From contig NZ_CP115484.1 in NCBI RefSeq assembly GCF_027627475.1, positions 4,196,501 through 4,260,500 of the forward strand: 64,000 nucleotides of DNA. Reading direction: 5' to 3'. Shown in pieces: positions 26,509-35,558 of the stretch. This DNA is from Paenibacillus sp. SYP-B4298 (lineage in GTDB: Bacteria > Bacillota > Bacilli > Paenibacillales > Paenibacillaceae). Each line of letters begins with the position of its first letter. Positions within the stretch are counted from its first letter, which is position 1. A model generated the notes under the pieces. That model searched no databases. It had not been told where the DNA came from and saw only the letters and a list, made by a program, of their open reading frames with translations. A program made the position numbers and the translations under genes.

Positions 26509-26532
26509 TCATCTATTGCATCATTCTTATAT

Positions 26533-28611
26533 TCATACGATTGCATCATTCATATATTCATAGCCGGCAGCCGTCAGCGAGCAGCCGGCGCGCCCCCGCC
26601 TTACGATGATCAGCCCCTTGCGTCGCAGCTCTTCCATCGCGAGCCTGACCTCGCTTTCTGTCACCAGCACCCCGCGCTCCCGAGCAGCATTCACCATATT
26701 GCGTCTGCCCATTGGCGCGCTGCAGCGCCTGGCCTCCAATATCAGCTCCAGCAGCAGCCGATCAAGCTCCACCCCGGCGCAGGCCGCGGGCAATGAATGT
26801 GCGGGCGAGAGATATGCCGGCGGCTCCGGTGGCGGCGGGCGATGATGGCGGGCGGGCTCCTCTGCTGCCTCTTCATCCCCCATAAAGGGCAGCTCATCGG
26901 CGGTCAGGTCGCCTTCGCTCATGATCGCAACGTACTCCATCGTATTTTCGAGTTCGCGGATATTGCCCGGCCAGCGATAGCTTACCAGCGCCTCCTGAAC
27001 CTCTGCGCAGAGCGACTGCGTATAACCCCGTCGCTTGAGAAAATAGCTCGCCAGCAGCAAAATATCCTCGCGCCGCTCCCGCAGCGGCAGCAGCTTCAAC
27101 TGCAGCACCTTCAAGCGGTAATATAGATCCTCGCGGAAGGTGCCTGCCTTGACCATCGCTGCAAGATCGCGATTGGTCGCAGCGATGACGCGAACATCAA
27201 TCGGCAGTACCTTCGTCCCCCCAATCTTCAATATTTCCTTTTGCTGCAGTACACGCAGCAAGCGGATTTGCATGTTGGGAGAAATATCCCCGATCTCGTC
27301 CAGAAAGATGGTGCCCCGGTGCGCCTGTTCGAACAACCCAGGCTTCCCTCCCTTTCTCGCGCCCGTAAACGCTCCGTCCTCATAGCCGAACAACTCGGAC
27401 TCTAGCAGATTCTCAGGAAGTGCGCCGCAATTGATCGGAACAAACGGAAAGCGGGCGCGGCCGGAGGCTTGATGAATGGAATGAGCGAACAGTTCCTTAC
27501 CGGTACCGTTCTCGCCAAGAAGAAGGATGCTGAAGTCATTATTGGCCATCTTCGCGGCCCGTTCGATCAACCGCCGCATTTTGTCCGAGCAGGTAATAAT
27601 GTCGTGGAAGGAGAAGCGTGAGGCGTGGCCATTATTGCGAAGTTGGGTGCGGAGCTTCAACTCCAACTCCTCCACCTTTTCCGCTATTTTCAGAATCAGC
27701 ACCCGCTCTGCAGCACTCCCCTGCCCCCGGATCGACATGCGACTGACCATAACCGTCTGCTTGTTGACGGTAGCCAGTTGATCCTTCGTCTCCTCCTCCA
27801 GCAGGCGCAGATCGAGATGATGCTTGCGGAAGACCTCGGCCACCAGCCGGCCGGACAGCTCCCATATGCCCACGCCAAGCAATTGCTCCGCCGTATGGTT
27901 GACGAAGCGTATGACGCCTTTCTCATCATATGTGATGACACCGTCTTGTACTCTATTCAGCGTCTCCTCGAATAGATTTTTGGCATCGATCAGATGGTGC
28001 ATCGTCAGTTGCAGCCCCTGATTCGCGGTCACGATCGTCTTGGCATACGTATCCAGCAGACCGCGCGTCTCGCTGTTCAGCAGATCGAAGCGGGTCAATA
28101 TCTCCACCATCGTGGTAATATCCACCATTCGGGCGCCGATGTCGATCGCCTCCTCCATCCCCTCGGGAACGAGCCAGCCCTCGCCAGGCGTAATCGCCCG
28201 GCTGACGCTGCGGGCATCCTGCATCCCCGGATAGTATGGAATCAGATCCACATGGCGCAAGCCCAGCTCATAGAGCAACGAGATCGTCTCCACCACCGAA
28301 TCCCGTTCATCATTTACAATTAAATATTGGGCACCTGCAGGCAGCTCGCGAATGCGATCCCAGCCCTCCCTGGACAACGTTCGCTTGATGAACAGCACAT
28401 CCACCTGCTTATGAAACTGGAACGGAGAGTGGCGGACAAATAGAACATGGGAGCTGACCAGCACCAGGTCCATCTCTTGTTCCCCCGTCCAGCTGTCAAC
28501 TGAGAAGGGATGAAAAACCATGTACCGTCCCAGTACGGCTGTCAATTGAGAACACAGCATGGAGCTGGTCGAAGCATATCCCGCCAATACCGCGATGTTG
28601 TATCGTTTCAT
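26533..28611 (-). CDS. sigma-54-dependent transcriptional activator (PAS-AAA+, winged-helix end)
   Basis: 692 residues. Residues ~1-190 are an unassigned sensor domain; 210-310 form a PAS-like domain (RVQDGVITYDEKGVIRFVN); 335-570 are the AAA+ enhancer-binding domain with Walker A GENGTGKE (366-373), GAFTGA (413-418) that contacts sigma-54, Walker B GTIFLDEIGD, and the arginine-finger region (FREDLYYRLKVL). A proline-rich linker (~587-600) follows. The C-terminal ~75 residues look like a winged helix (MVNAARERGVLVTESEVRLAM, then RRKGLIIVRRG) rather than the usual Fis-type helix-turn-helix. Nine bases separate it from rpoN. It should activate the 26221 promoter, with its ligand or redox cue unknown. 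Confidence 0.92.
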   Translation of the reverse strand: MKRYNIAVLAGYASTSSMLCSQLTAVLGRYMVFHPFSVDSWTGEQEMDLVLVSSHVLFVRHSPFQFHKQVDVLFIKRTLSREGWDRIRELPAGAQYLIVNDERDSVVETISLLYELGLRHVDLIPYYPGMQDARSVSRAITPGEGWLVPEGMEEAIDIGARMVDITTMVEILTRFDLLNSETRGLLDTYAKTIVTANQGLQLTMHHLIDAKNLFEETLNRVQDGVITYDEKGVIRFVNHTAEQLLGVGIWELSGRLVAEVFRKHHLDLRLLEEETKDQLATVNKQTVMVSRMSIRGQGSAAERVLILKIAEKVEELELKLRTQLRNNGHASRFSFHDIITCSDKMRRLIERAAKMANNDFSILLLGENGTGKELFAHSIHQASGRARFPFVPINCGALPENLLESELFGYEDGAFTGARKGGKPGLFEQAHRGTIFLDEIGDISPNMQIRLLRVLQQKEILKIGGTKVLPIDVRVIAATNRDLAAMVKAGTFREDLYYRLKVLQLKLLPLRERREDILLLASYFLKRRGYTQSLCAEVQEALVSYRWPGNIRELENTMEYVAIMSEGDLTADELPFMGDEEAAEEPARHHRPPPPEPPAYLSPAHSLPAACAGVELDRLLLELILEARRCSAPMGRRNMVNAARERGVLVTESEVRLAMEELRRKGLIIVRRGRAGCSLTAAGYEYMNDAIV

Positions 28612-28620
28612 CGACTCCCC

Positions 28621-29961
28621 CTATCTGCCTGAGCGCCGCCCAGCCGGGGCGATGCCCAACTGCTCTCGGTATTTGGCGACGGTTCTGCGGGCCACGGCAT
28701 ACCCTTCGGCGCTGAGCAGCTCGGCCAGCCGCTGATCGGAATACGGCTTGTGCCCGTTCTCGCCGCTAATCAGCCCTTTCAGCCGGCACCTGATGCTTTC
28801 CGCCGATACGGCTTCCTGACCGGACACTCCTGGAAGCGCTGTAGAAAACATCGACTTGAGCTCGCATACGCCCAGCGGCGTCTGCATATATTTGCCGGAT
28901 ACCGCCCGGCTGACCGTTGATTCATGAACACCCAGCCGCTCAGCAATATCCTTCAATTGCATCGGTCTCAATCGCGCCCAGCCCTTGCACAGAAATTCCG
29001 GCTGCCGCTCGACCATCGCGGCAGCCACCGAGAGCAGCGTGGCTCGCCGCTGCTCCACGCATCGAAGCAATTGTCTGGCCGAATGCAGATGCTCCTCAAG
29101 ATACAGCAGCTCCGAGGCCGGTCGACGCTGGTTGCTTGCCAGCCGCTCATAATAGGCGTTGATCGTCAGCTTCAGCGCGACAGCGTCATTCGTCTCTGCC
29201 TGCCACTGCCCCCCCTCCCCAGCCGGACGCAGGATAACATCCGGGATTGCATAGGGGATGGACCCGCCGCCATATCCTGCGCCTGGACGCGGCTGCAGGC
29301 TGCGGATGAGGCGAAGCGCAGCGCGCAGCTCCTCCGTCGACGTCTGATATGCAGCTGCGAGCGAGCGCACACTGCTGGAGGCGAGCCGCTCTACACCGTC
29401 TTGGACAAGCCGTTCAGCGAGCGAGCAGCGTTCCTGGCGGCGGGCAAGCTGGCGCAGCAGGCAATCGGCCAGATCCAGCGAGGCGACCCCTGCCGGCTCC
29501 AGGCTGCGCAGCAGCTCCAGGCCCGACATCACCTCATCTAGCGGCGCCTGCAGCAGCGCGGCTGCCTCCGCCGGGGCAATCCGCAAATATCCGTGGGAAT
29601 CAAGATTGCCTGCCAGAAATGCGGCGATTCGTCTGCGCAGCGGCGGAATATCCTGCATGCAGTATAACTGCTCCAGCAGCGCAGCCTCCAGTGTAACGGT
29701 GCGGGCCGGAAGCTGCGACCAGAGATCGCCGCCGCTGCTCCCCTGAGTCGCCCGCTCGGAACGCCAGTCGTTAGCCCCCGTCTCAGCGGCACTACGCCCC
29801 TCGCATTCCTTCTCCAGCACCGGGTTACGCTCCAATTCACGTTCCAGGTAAGCATTCAGCTCCACAATGGGAAGCTGCAGTATAACAAGGCTTTGCCGCA
29901 TCTCCTGCGTCAATGCCAGCCTGACTGTCTGGGTTTGCAGCATGCTGTATTCGACGGCCAT
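28621..29961 (-). CDS. rpoN: RNA polymerase sigma-54 factor
   Basis: SigL/RpoN, 446 residues. Region I is clear (LQTQTVRLALTQEMRQSLVILQLPIVELNAYL), a core-binding and central HTH region follows (DIAERLGVHESTVSRAVSGKYMQTPLG around 340-366), and the RpoN box is ARRTVAKYRE near residue 425. GGAGG lies six bases before the ATG. Directly upstream of its activator, so the two are probably cotranscribed, giving a dedicated sigma-activator pair next to the target operon. Confidence 0.96.
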   Translation of the reverse strand: MAVEYSMLQTQTVRLALTQEMRQSLVILQLPIVELNAYLERELERNPVLEKECEGRSAAETGANDWRSERATQGSSGGDLWSQLPARTVTLEAALLEQLYCMQDIPPLRRRIAAFLAGNLDSHGYLRIAPAEAAALLQAPLDEVMSGLELLRSLEPAGVASLDLADCLLRQLARRQERCSLAERLVQDGVERLASSSVRSLAAAYQTSTEELRAALRLIRSLQPRPGAGYGGGSIPYAIPDVILRPAGEGGQWQAETNDAVALKLTINAYYERLASNQRRPASELLYLEEHLHSARQLLRCVEQRRATLLSVAAAMVERQPEFLCKGWARLRPMQLKDIAERLGVHESTVSRAVSGKYMQTPLGVCELKSMFSTALPGVSGQEAVSAESIRCRLKGLISGENGHKPYSDQRLAELLSAEGYAVARRTVAKYREQLGIAPAGRRSGR

Positions 29962-30121
29962 GTTGTCCCTCCCCGATTTCCCAATGATATTTATCGTGTT
30001 ATCTTTTATAACAAAAATATAACATCATTATGGTGAGTGTCAACTGTTATTCGCGTTCCATCCGCCGTCTTGCACTTCATGAGCAAGTGTACCCGCTGCC
30101 GCCATGTCCTTGACGCGCCAA

Positions 30122-30170
30122 CAAAAAAACGCCCCGCTCATGGCTGCTGCTATCCGCAGCTCTGCTGAGC
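30122..30170 (-). terminator. terminator of the siderophore-binding lipoprotein gene
   Basis: GCTCA (30136-30140)/TGAGC (30166-30170) and GCTGC (30143-30147)/GCAGC (30156-30160) form an imperfect long hairpin, followed on the minus strand by seven T residues (30129-30123). Confidence 0.65.
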
Positions 30171-30180
30171 AAGGCGATGT

Positions 30181-31203
30181 CTAGTATTGTTTACGTTCAG
30201 CGATTACCTTCGCTAGCAGCTTCACCTGTTCTTGAATCGCAATCGGATCATCAAAGTACAGACTGTTGTAATCCACTGTATAGACGCGATTGTTCTTCAC
30301 CGCATCCAGGCTGCTCCATACCGCGCTTTGTTCCAGCTCCTGCATTACCGCCGAGGTGCCTTCAGGATCATAGCTCGTCACAATCAGATGATCACCCGCA
30401 TACTCAGAGATGACCTCGAGTGAAATCTCCTCGTACCATTCCTCTGTATTGCGAAATACCTCCTCCACCTTTGCCGGAGCCTTTACCTGCAATCCTTCAT
30501 ACAAGGCATAACCGCCCATATTGACAAAGCCATACACACGCAAGGTGTTTTTCCAAATATTAAGAATCGTGAATGTTTCACCCGAAGCGATCACATCCGA
30601 AATTTGCTGCCTTGCCTCTTCAACTGTCCGGTCAAATTCGCTGATCCACTGCTTGGCCTCCTCCTCCCGGCCCAGTATATCTCCAAAGATCTGCACCGCT
30701 TCCTTCGGGCCGCCATTTAGCTCCAATGGTACCGTCGGCGCGATTTTGGCGTAATCATCGTACTTGTTAGCTCCCCACGACAGGATGAGATCTGGCTCAA
30801 GCTCCAATATCTTCTCCACAGATTGCCCGATGCTCTCTGTCCCCTCCTGCTCAATAAACGGATGATTGTTCAACACAAATGGGTCGGTGCCAATCGGCTT
30901 GATGCCTAGCGCCACCAATTGACCATAATACCAATCCGTCACCACACGCTCCGCCTTCACCGGAATTTTCGAACTGCCGCTCATATGCTCGTATACCCGT
31001 GTTGAGGCCGGGCTGATGTCTGCCGACTCGGCTCCCCCATCGCGAGCACGGTTCACATTGCTTGTGGATTCGGCTTCGCCTGTCGGAGCCTCCTCTGCCG
31101 ATCCGGTAGGCTGATTCGATGTGCCGCATGCACTGATGCAAAGTGCGAATAGCAGCAATGCGATCCATATCGTGAGCGGCTTGATCTGTACTTGTGACTG
31201 CAT
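30181..31203 (-). CDS. iron-siderophore ABC transporter substrate-binding lipoprotein
   Basis: FecB/FhuD/BtuF-like binding protein of 340 residues with a lipoprotein signal (lipobox ISAC, Cys26) and a Ser/Glu-rich mature N terminus. Body motifs include KVPVKAERVV-like strand (KIPVKAERVVTDWYYGQLVALGIKPIG), LELEPDLILSWG and DLKNNRVYTVD-like end (SLDAVKNNRVYTVD). GGGGGA nine bases before the ATG. A Fur box lies just upstream, so it should be induced by iron limitation. No permease or ATPase genes are adjacent; partner transporters must be encoded elsewhere. Confidence 0.9.
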   Translation of the reverse strand: MQSQVQIKPLTIWIALLLFALCISACGTSNQPTGSAEEAPTGEAESTSNVNRARDGGAESADISPASTRVYEHMSGSSKIPVKAERVVTDWYYGQLVALGIKPIGTDPFVLNNHPFIEQEGTESIGQSVEKILELEPDLILSWGANKYDDYAKIAPTVPLELNGGPKEAVQIFGDILGREEEAKQWISEFDRTVEEARQQISDVIASGETFTILNIWKNTLRVYGFVNMGGYALYEGLQVKAPAKVEEVFRNTEEWYEEISLEVISEYAGDHLIVTSYDPEGTSAVMQELEQSAVWSSLDAVKNNRVYTVDYNSLYFDDPIAIQEQVKLLAKVIAERKQY

Positions 31204-31225
31204 GACAGCTTATCCCCCTATGTAT

Positions 31226-31238
31226 AATGATTATCATT
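31226..31238. promoter_or_regulatory. Fur box upstream of the binding-protein gene
   Basis: AATGATTATCATT is a perfect 6-1-6 palindrome matching the core of the Fur box, with further partial copies to about 31256 (AATGATAAC). It lies 23 bases upstream of the start codon. Confidence 0.85.
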
Positions 31239-31331
31239 ACCATTTGAAATGATAACAAGGATAAGCGAGCATGTACATGTCCGTTTCTGCGCGTTTTCTT
31301 TGGATGAATGGGCAATCATGCAAAACGCTAG

Positions 31332-33011
31332 TCAATGCCCCGATCCCAACAAGCTGGCCAACACATCATCCAACTGTGCATGAAGCACAGCAGAAGCATA
31401 GCCATACCATTTGCTCATCTCTACCACATACACATGGCCATGCTTTACAGCGGATCGCTCCCGCCATAACGGTTGTTCCTGCAACTGCGCCCAACGCTTG
31501 CGAGCGGCGACGCTATTTTCCACAGCTACGAAATAATGATCGGCATCATAACGCCCCCAGTGAGCGTCGGCAAATGAGGTGTAGGACAACTCCGGGTGCT
31601 CCAGCCCCTGAAGCCGCTGCAGCGCTACTGTCCGGGGGGGAGTCAGTTGCAGCAAATCATACAGAAGATCCGCCCCCATATATCCCTGAACATAGACAAG
31701 ATTGCGGTCACTCCGAATATTAATAATGGCCACCGTCTCTCCAGGGCACAAACGATGGCGCAGCCGCTCCTTCGCCTCCTCTATCCGCGCATCAAATCTG
31801 TCCAGCCACTCTCGCCCGGACTGTTCATTGCCTGTCAGCTCGGCAATGCTCCAGAATCGCCGCCTCCAGCCGATTCCCTTCCAAGGCATCTGGACAACGA
31901 GCCCCAGCTTGCGGATCGCATGGAGCAGATCATCGTCATCCGCCGACCGCTCGGGCAGCAACAGAATATCGGGCCGCGCCTCCTTCAGCACGTCCAGCCT
32001 CTCCTCCAGCTCCATCTGCCAGTATAACGGGCGAAAGGCAGGGCATCGCGCCTCGATCTGAAAATATTCTTGCATCCACTGATCGGTAATAGCGGAACAA
32101 GGCATGACATTCAGAGCCAGCAAATCAATCGTATAGGCATGATCCAGCGAGGCAATACGCTTGGGCTTGCTTATATACGCTGTGGGCGACATACCTGTCA
32201 CCTGTTTGAATTTGCGGCTCAAATAAAATTCATCGGCATAACCAACCTGCTGAGCCACCTCATGAAGCGTCAGCCGCTTCGTCAGCATCAACTCCTGGGC
32301 TTTCTCGATACGCCATCGATTCAGATATTCAATAAAGGTGCGACCGGTCTGCTGTTTAAAGCGAGCAGTAAACCTGCGAAGGCTCATCTCCGATAATTCA
32401 ACAGCGACATCGCGATCCATCCTCCGGTTGTAGAACCTGTGCACATGCCATAGCACATTATCGATGCCATGGCGCCTCGAGGCAAAGCTGATGGCTGTCG
32501 GCTGCTCCAGCAGCCACCACGCATTCGCCAGCAGTTGCAAGAAACGGGATTGAATCGAAAGCCTCTGCGACACACTGTTGTACAGCTTCCCTTCAAACCT
32601 GTGATACAGCTCAGCAGCCTCTCCCAGCAGCGAGGTGTCAGCCAACTCGGCCAATGCCGGAGCTCCATGCTCCGCAGCCCCCTCCCCCGTATCCAGCCAT
32701 TCAAACATCGCCGCACAAAATCGCAGCCCTTGGCTGCCAGGCGCTGTATACTGAGCGGATGCCTGCATGCTGTCGACTGCCTGCCCCCCGTCTCGATTCG
32801 GTACCTGCAGTTCAAACAGCGTATGCGGGGGGAGTAGAACGACTGCGGCTCCTTTTAGCTCATAGCTTTGCCCCGCAATGTACAGCCGCGCCCCCTTCGT
32901 CTCCAACAAGAGCAAGCTGTGCAATGGCTGATAGAGCTCATAACCGCCATCCGGCCGCAATTCTGGCAAGGCACGCATGCTGCGAAGGATCGGTAGCCCT
33001 GTGTAAATCAT
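31332..33011 (-). CDS. AraC regulator with C-terminal siderophore-binding domain (Btr-like)
   Basis: 559 residues from the ATG at 33011 (GGAGG nine bases upstream); a frame to 33188 is open but crosses a terminator hairpin. Residues 1-180 are a sensor/cupin-like region, 190-283 the AraC double helix-turn-helix (VAVELSEMSLRRFTARFKQ; LHEVAQQVGYADEFYLSRKFKQVTGMSP), and ~290-559 a FecB-like substrate-binding domain without a signal peptide (RPDILLLPERS; LEHPELSYTSFADAHWGRYDADHYF). This matches Bacillus Btr, which senses a ferric siderophore in the cytoplasm and activates the uptake genes. It lies upstream of, and codirectional with, the Fur-box lipoprotein gene it probably controls. Confidence 0.9.
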   Translation of the reverse strand: MIYTGLPILRSMRALPELRPDGGYELYQPLHSLLLLETKGARLYIAGQSYELKGAAVVLLPPHTLFELQVPNRDGGQAVDSMQASAQYTAPGSQGLRFCAAMFEWLDTGEGAAEHGAPALAELADTSLLGEAAELYHRFEGKLYNSVSQRLSIQSRFLQLLANAWWLLEQPTAISFASRRHGIDNVLWHVHRFYNRRMDRDVAVELSEMSLRRFTARFKQQTGRTFIEYLNRWRIEKAQELMLTKRLTLHEVAQQVGYADEFYLSRKFKQVTGMSPTAYISKPKRIASLDHAYTIDLLALNVMPCSAITDQWMQEYFQIEARCPAFRPLYWQMELEERLDVLKEARPDILLLPERSADDDDLLHAIRKLGLVVQMPWKGIGWRRRFWSIAELTGNEQSGREWLDRFDARIEEAKERLRHRLCPGETVAIINIRSDRNLVYVQGYMGADLLYDLLQLTPPRTVALQRLQGLEHPELSYTSFADAHWGRYDADHYFVAVENSVAARKRWAQLQEQPLWRERSAVKHGHVYVVEMSKWYGYASAVLHAQLDDVLASLLGSGH

Positions 33012-33089
33012 GAATACTTCCCTCCACCTGCACCATGGTTTTCGTTCATCCTGCGTTCCCCCCTGTAACTTCAACATCACTGAATATGC

Positions 33090-33121
33090 GAAGCACAGGC
33101 CACTAACGTGGCCTGTGCTTC
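33090..33121 (-). terminator. hairpin after the metallophosphoesterase gene
   Basis: Fourteen-base perfect stem GAAGCACAGGCCAC (33090-33103) / GTGGCCTGTGCTTC (33108-33121), loop TAAC. T tract weak on both strands. Confidence 0.65.
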
Positions 33122-33177
33122 CACTCCCTATCGCTGTCTTCCTCCATAGCGCTGGCTGTTGCAAGAACTGCCGCGAG

Positions 33178-34272
33178 CTATTCCCCAAATTTCACATGAA
33201 TCTGCACAATCTCCGAACGGCTCCCAATGCGCAGCGGCGGCCCCCAGAAGCCATAGCCGGAAGAAACAACACTATGGAAATCCCCCTTGCGCACATAACC
33301 CCAATCGTTCTCGTAGATGGCGCGGGTGACCAGATGCGCAGGGGCAATCTGTCCGCGATGCGTGTGGCCTGATACCATCAGATCGACGCCGCCCGCAGCA
33401 GCGATGTCCAGATCATACGGCTGATGCTCCAGCATGATGACTGGTAAGCTCTGATCCACAGAGGCCATCAGTTCCTCTACCGAGACGCGATCACTCTCCG
33501 TCTTATCCTTGCGCCCGACCAGCACCAGCTTGCCATCCACAACGACGCTCTCATCGAGCAGCACCTTCATATTGCTGCGCTCCAGCGCAGCCGCCACCTC
33601 AGCAGGCGGCTTGTCGTGGTTGCCCAGCGAGGCATAGACACCGTATGGCGCCTCGATGCCGCGCAGCACCTCGTCAATGCCGCTGCGAAGATACACATCC
33701 AGATTATCGTCCACCAGGTCGCCCGGATAGAGCACCAGATCAGGGTTCAGCGCATTGATCTGCTCAACCATCCGCTGCGCATGCGCCTTGCCGGACAGCA
33801 AGCCGAAATGCATATCCGACGCCATCACGATATTCAAGCCCTCCAGCCCCTCCACCTTCTTGTCCAGCGTCACCGTATATTCACGGACAACAGGACTATA
33901 GGCGTTGTAAGAGCCGTAGGCAATGAGAGCCAGCAACGTCAGCAGTGTCAGCGAGCCGGCCCATTTCTGCACACGGTGTCGCGGCAGCGCCGTCAGACGC
34001 AATAGCCAGATGGATAGATGGACAATCGGCAGCATAAGCAGCAGCAGCGCAAAAATACCAAGCCAGTACGAGCCGATCATACTTAGAATAGAGAAGTCTC
34101 CAAACAGTCGCCCCAAGATGAATGACGATGCCAAAAAGACCATAATCGCAATGTAGGCGATCTTGAAGCGAGCGGATACGACGGGCCGCATCCAGCTCCA
34201 GCCGCTCCAGCCGATATAGAATACCAAGAGACCGTAGACAATCAAAAATAAAATACCAATAAGCACAAACAT
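33178..34272 (-). CDS. membrane-anchored metallophosphoesterase (YkuE/YaeI-like)
   Basis: 364 residues from the ATG at 34272 (AGGAGG 11 bases upstream). Residues 1-130 contain four hydrophobic helices; residues ~140-364 form a calcineurin-like phosphoesterase with all motifs: ASDMHFG, PGDLVDD, LGNHD and SGHTHRGQ. The catalytic domain follows the last helix. Relatives act on UDP-diacylglucosamine-like or other phosphoesters, but the substrate here is unknown. It stands between two iron-regulated loci without an obvious link. Confidence 0.9.
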   Translation of the reverse strand: MFVLIGILFLIVYGLLVFYIGWSGWSWMRPVVSARFKIAYIAIMVFLASSFILGRLFGDFSILSMIGSYWLGIFALLLLMLPIVHLSIWLLRLTALPRHRVQKWAGSLTLLTLLALIAYGSYNAYSPVVREYTVTLDKKVEGLEGLNIVMASDMHFGLLSGKAHAQRMVEQINALNPDLVLYPGDLVDDNLDVYLRSGIDEVLRGIEAPYGVYASLGNHDKPPAEVAAALERSNMKVLLDESVVVDGKLVLVGRKDKTESDRVSVEELMASVDQSLPVIMLEHQPYDLDIAAAGGVDLMVSGHTHRGQIAPAHLVTRAIYENDWGYVRKGDFHSVVSSGYGFWGPPLRIGSRSEIVQIHVKFGE

Positions 34273-34438
34273 CGATCGCAAGTCCTCCTGAGGCAGCATT
34301 ACTCCTATCATACACTATGTTAAAGTGCGTTACTACCTTGCTGCCTGGAGGGACATACACTGCCCAAACGCTGGAAATCGGTTTGAGCAACCCGGCACAT
34401 TCATACTGCTGCTCCCGTGCGCATGACCGCCTGCCATG

Positions 34439-34470
34439 CCAAAAACCGCCGTTCTCCACGAACGACGGTT
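34439..34470 (-). terminator. terminator of the AraC/lipoprotein gene
   Basis: AACCGCCGTTC (34444-34454) pairs with GAACGACGGTT (34460-34470) with one mismatch; five T residues follow on the minus strand. Confidence 0.75.
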
Positions 34471-34541
34471 GTATGGCGCAGCTACAGCGCTGATCGCATT
34501 GAATTAAGCTCCCGATGCCAGGCAAGGCAAGGGAGGACTGC

Positions 34542-35558
34542 CTACTTCAGCAGCGCGTTCTGAATATCATCCAGGATGAGATTGATGGCCAGCGGGCCAT
34601 AATATCCGATCCATTGCGTTGTGCCAACCGAGTAGACATGATTGGCCTGCACTGCGGTCAGTCCCTTCCAGATCGAGGTCGCCTGGAATTCAGCGGTCAG
34701 CTCGGTATTGGAGTCATCAGCCAGCAGGAAGAGATGGTCGGCATTCATATCCGGCAGCACCTCCAGCGAGATCAGGATGGCGGTATCTTGCGGATTTTTG
34801 ATCATCTCCGGCTCCTTCAGCCCCAGATCCTTGTACAAGATTTCGGCTGTCCGGTGCTGTGAGGTATGCAGACGAATCGCGTTATCCCGTGGACGAAGCA
34901 ATGCGACCGTCTCATCGCCCAGCTTCGCAGCCAGATCAGACTTCATCTGAGCTACTCTGCTATTGTACTGGTCAATGAATTGCTGTGCTTCCTGTTCCTT
35001 ATCGAGGATGACACCGAAGGTCTGCAGCATCGTCTGCCAGTTCTCATTGCGCTCGAACATCAGTGTCGGTGCAATCTTATCCAGGTCGTCATAGATTTTC
35101 TCCTGGAACTCCGTTGCGATGATCAGATCCGGCGCTGCCTCCAGCACCCCCTCCACATTAGGCTCCTGATTGGAGCCGAGCGGCTTCACATCGACCAGCT
35201 TGTCTGCCAGATAAGCCGGAAACGTCTCCTTGTCGCTAGTCGCAATGACACTGCCGATCGGCTGCTTGCCGAGCGCTACCATATGGTCGATATACTGAAC
35301 GTCCAGCACCACAATTTTTTGCGGTGTTTCTGTCAGCTCCAGTTCGCCCTTCATATGCTTGATTGTGCGTGTTTTACCCTGCTCCTCCTGGGTGCCTGCC
35401 CCAGCGTCCTTATTCACATTCTGCGCCGTATTGCTTGCAGGCGTAGTTCCCGCGCCATCATTCGTGCTTGTACCGGCGCCGCCGGAGCACGCTGCCAGCA
35501 TCAGCGCCAATGTCAGTATCATCGTCATTGCCAATCCTGCTCTAGACCCTCTTGCCAT
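34542..35558 (-). CDS. iron-siderophore binding lipoprotein (internal start)
   Basis: Separate product proposed from the ATG at 35558: GGAGAGG lies eight bases upstream and a near-perfect Fur box at 35584-35598. The 338-residue protein starts MARGSRAGLAMTMILTLALM and has lipobox LAAC with Cys24, a Gly/Ser/Thr-rich linker, then a FecB-like domain (GELELTETPQKIVVLDVQYID; VLEAAPDLIIATEFQEK; HVYSVGTTQWIGYYGPLA). It shares its frame and stop with the AraC reading frame. Signal peptide plus own RBS and Fur box make an independent exported lipoprotein likely, whatever the status of the fusion. Confidence 0.8.
   Translation of the reverse strand: MARGSRAGLAMTMILTLALMLAACSGGAGTSTNDGAGTTPASNTAQNVNKDAGAGTQEEQGKTRTIKHMKGELELTETPQKIVVLDVQYIDHMVALGKQPIGSVIATSDKETFPAYLADKLVDVKPLGSNQEPNVEGVLEAAPDLIIATEFQEKIYDDLDKIAPTLMFERNENWQTMLQTFGVILDKEQEAQQFIDQYNSRVAQMKSDLAAKLGDETVALLRPRDNAIRLHTSQHRTAEILYKDLGLKEPEMIKNPQDTAILISLEVLPDMNADHLFLLADDSNTELTAEFQATSIWKGLTAVQANHVYSVGTTQWIGYYGPLAINLILDDIQNALLK

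Noticed and set aside
33012-33188. 59-codon N-terminal extension of the Btr-like AraC protein
   Set aside because: It crosses the 33090-33121 hairpin and has no family similarity. The ATG at 33011 has GGAGG at the right distance.
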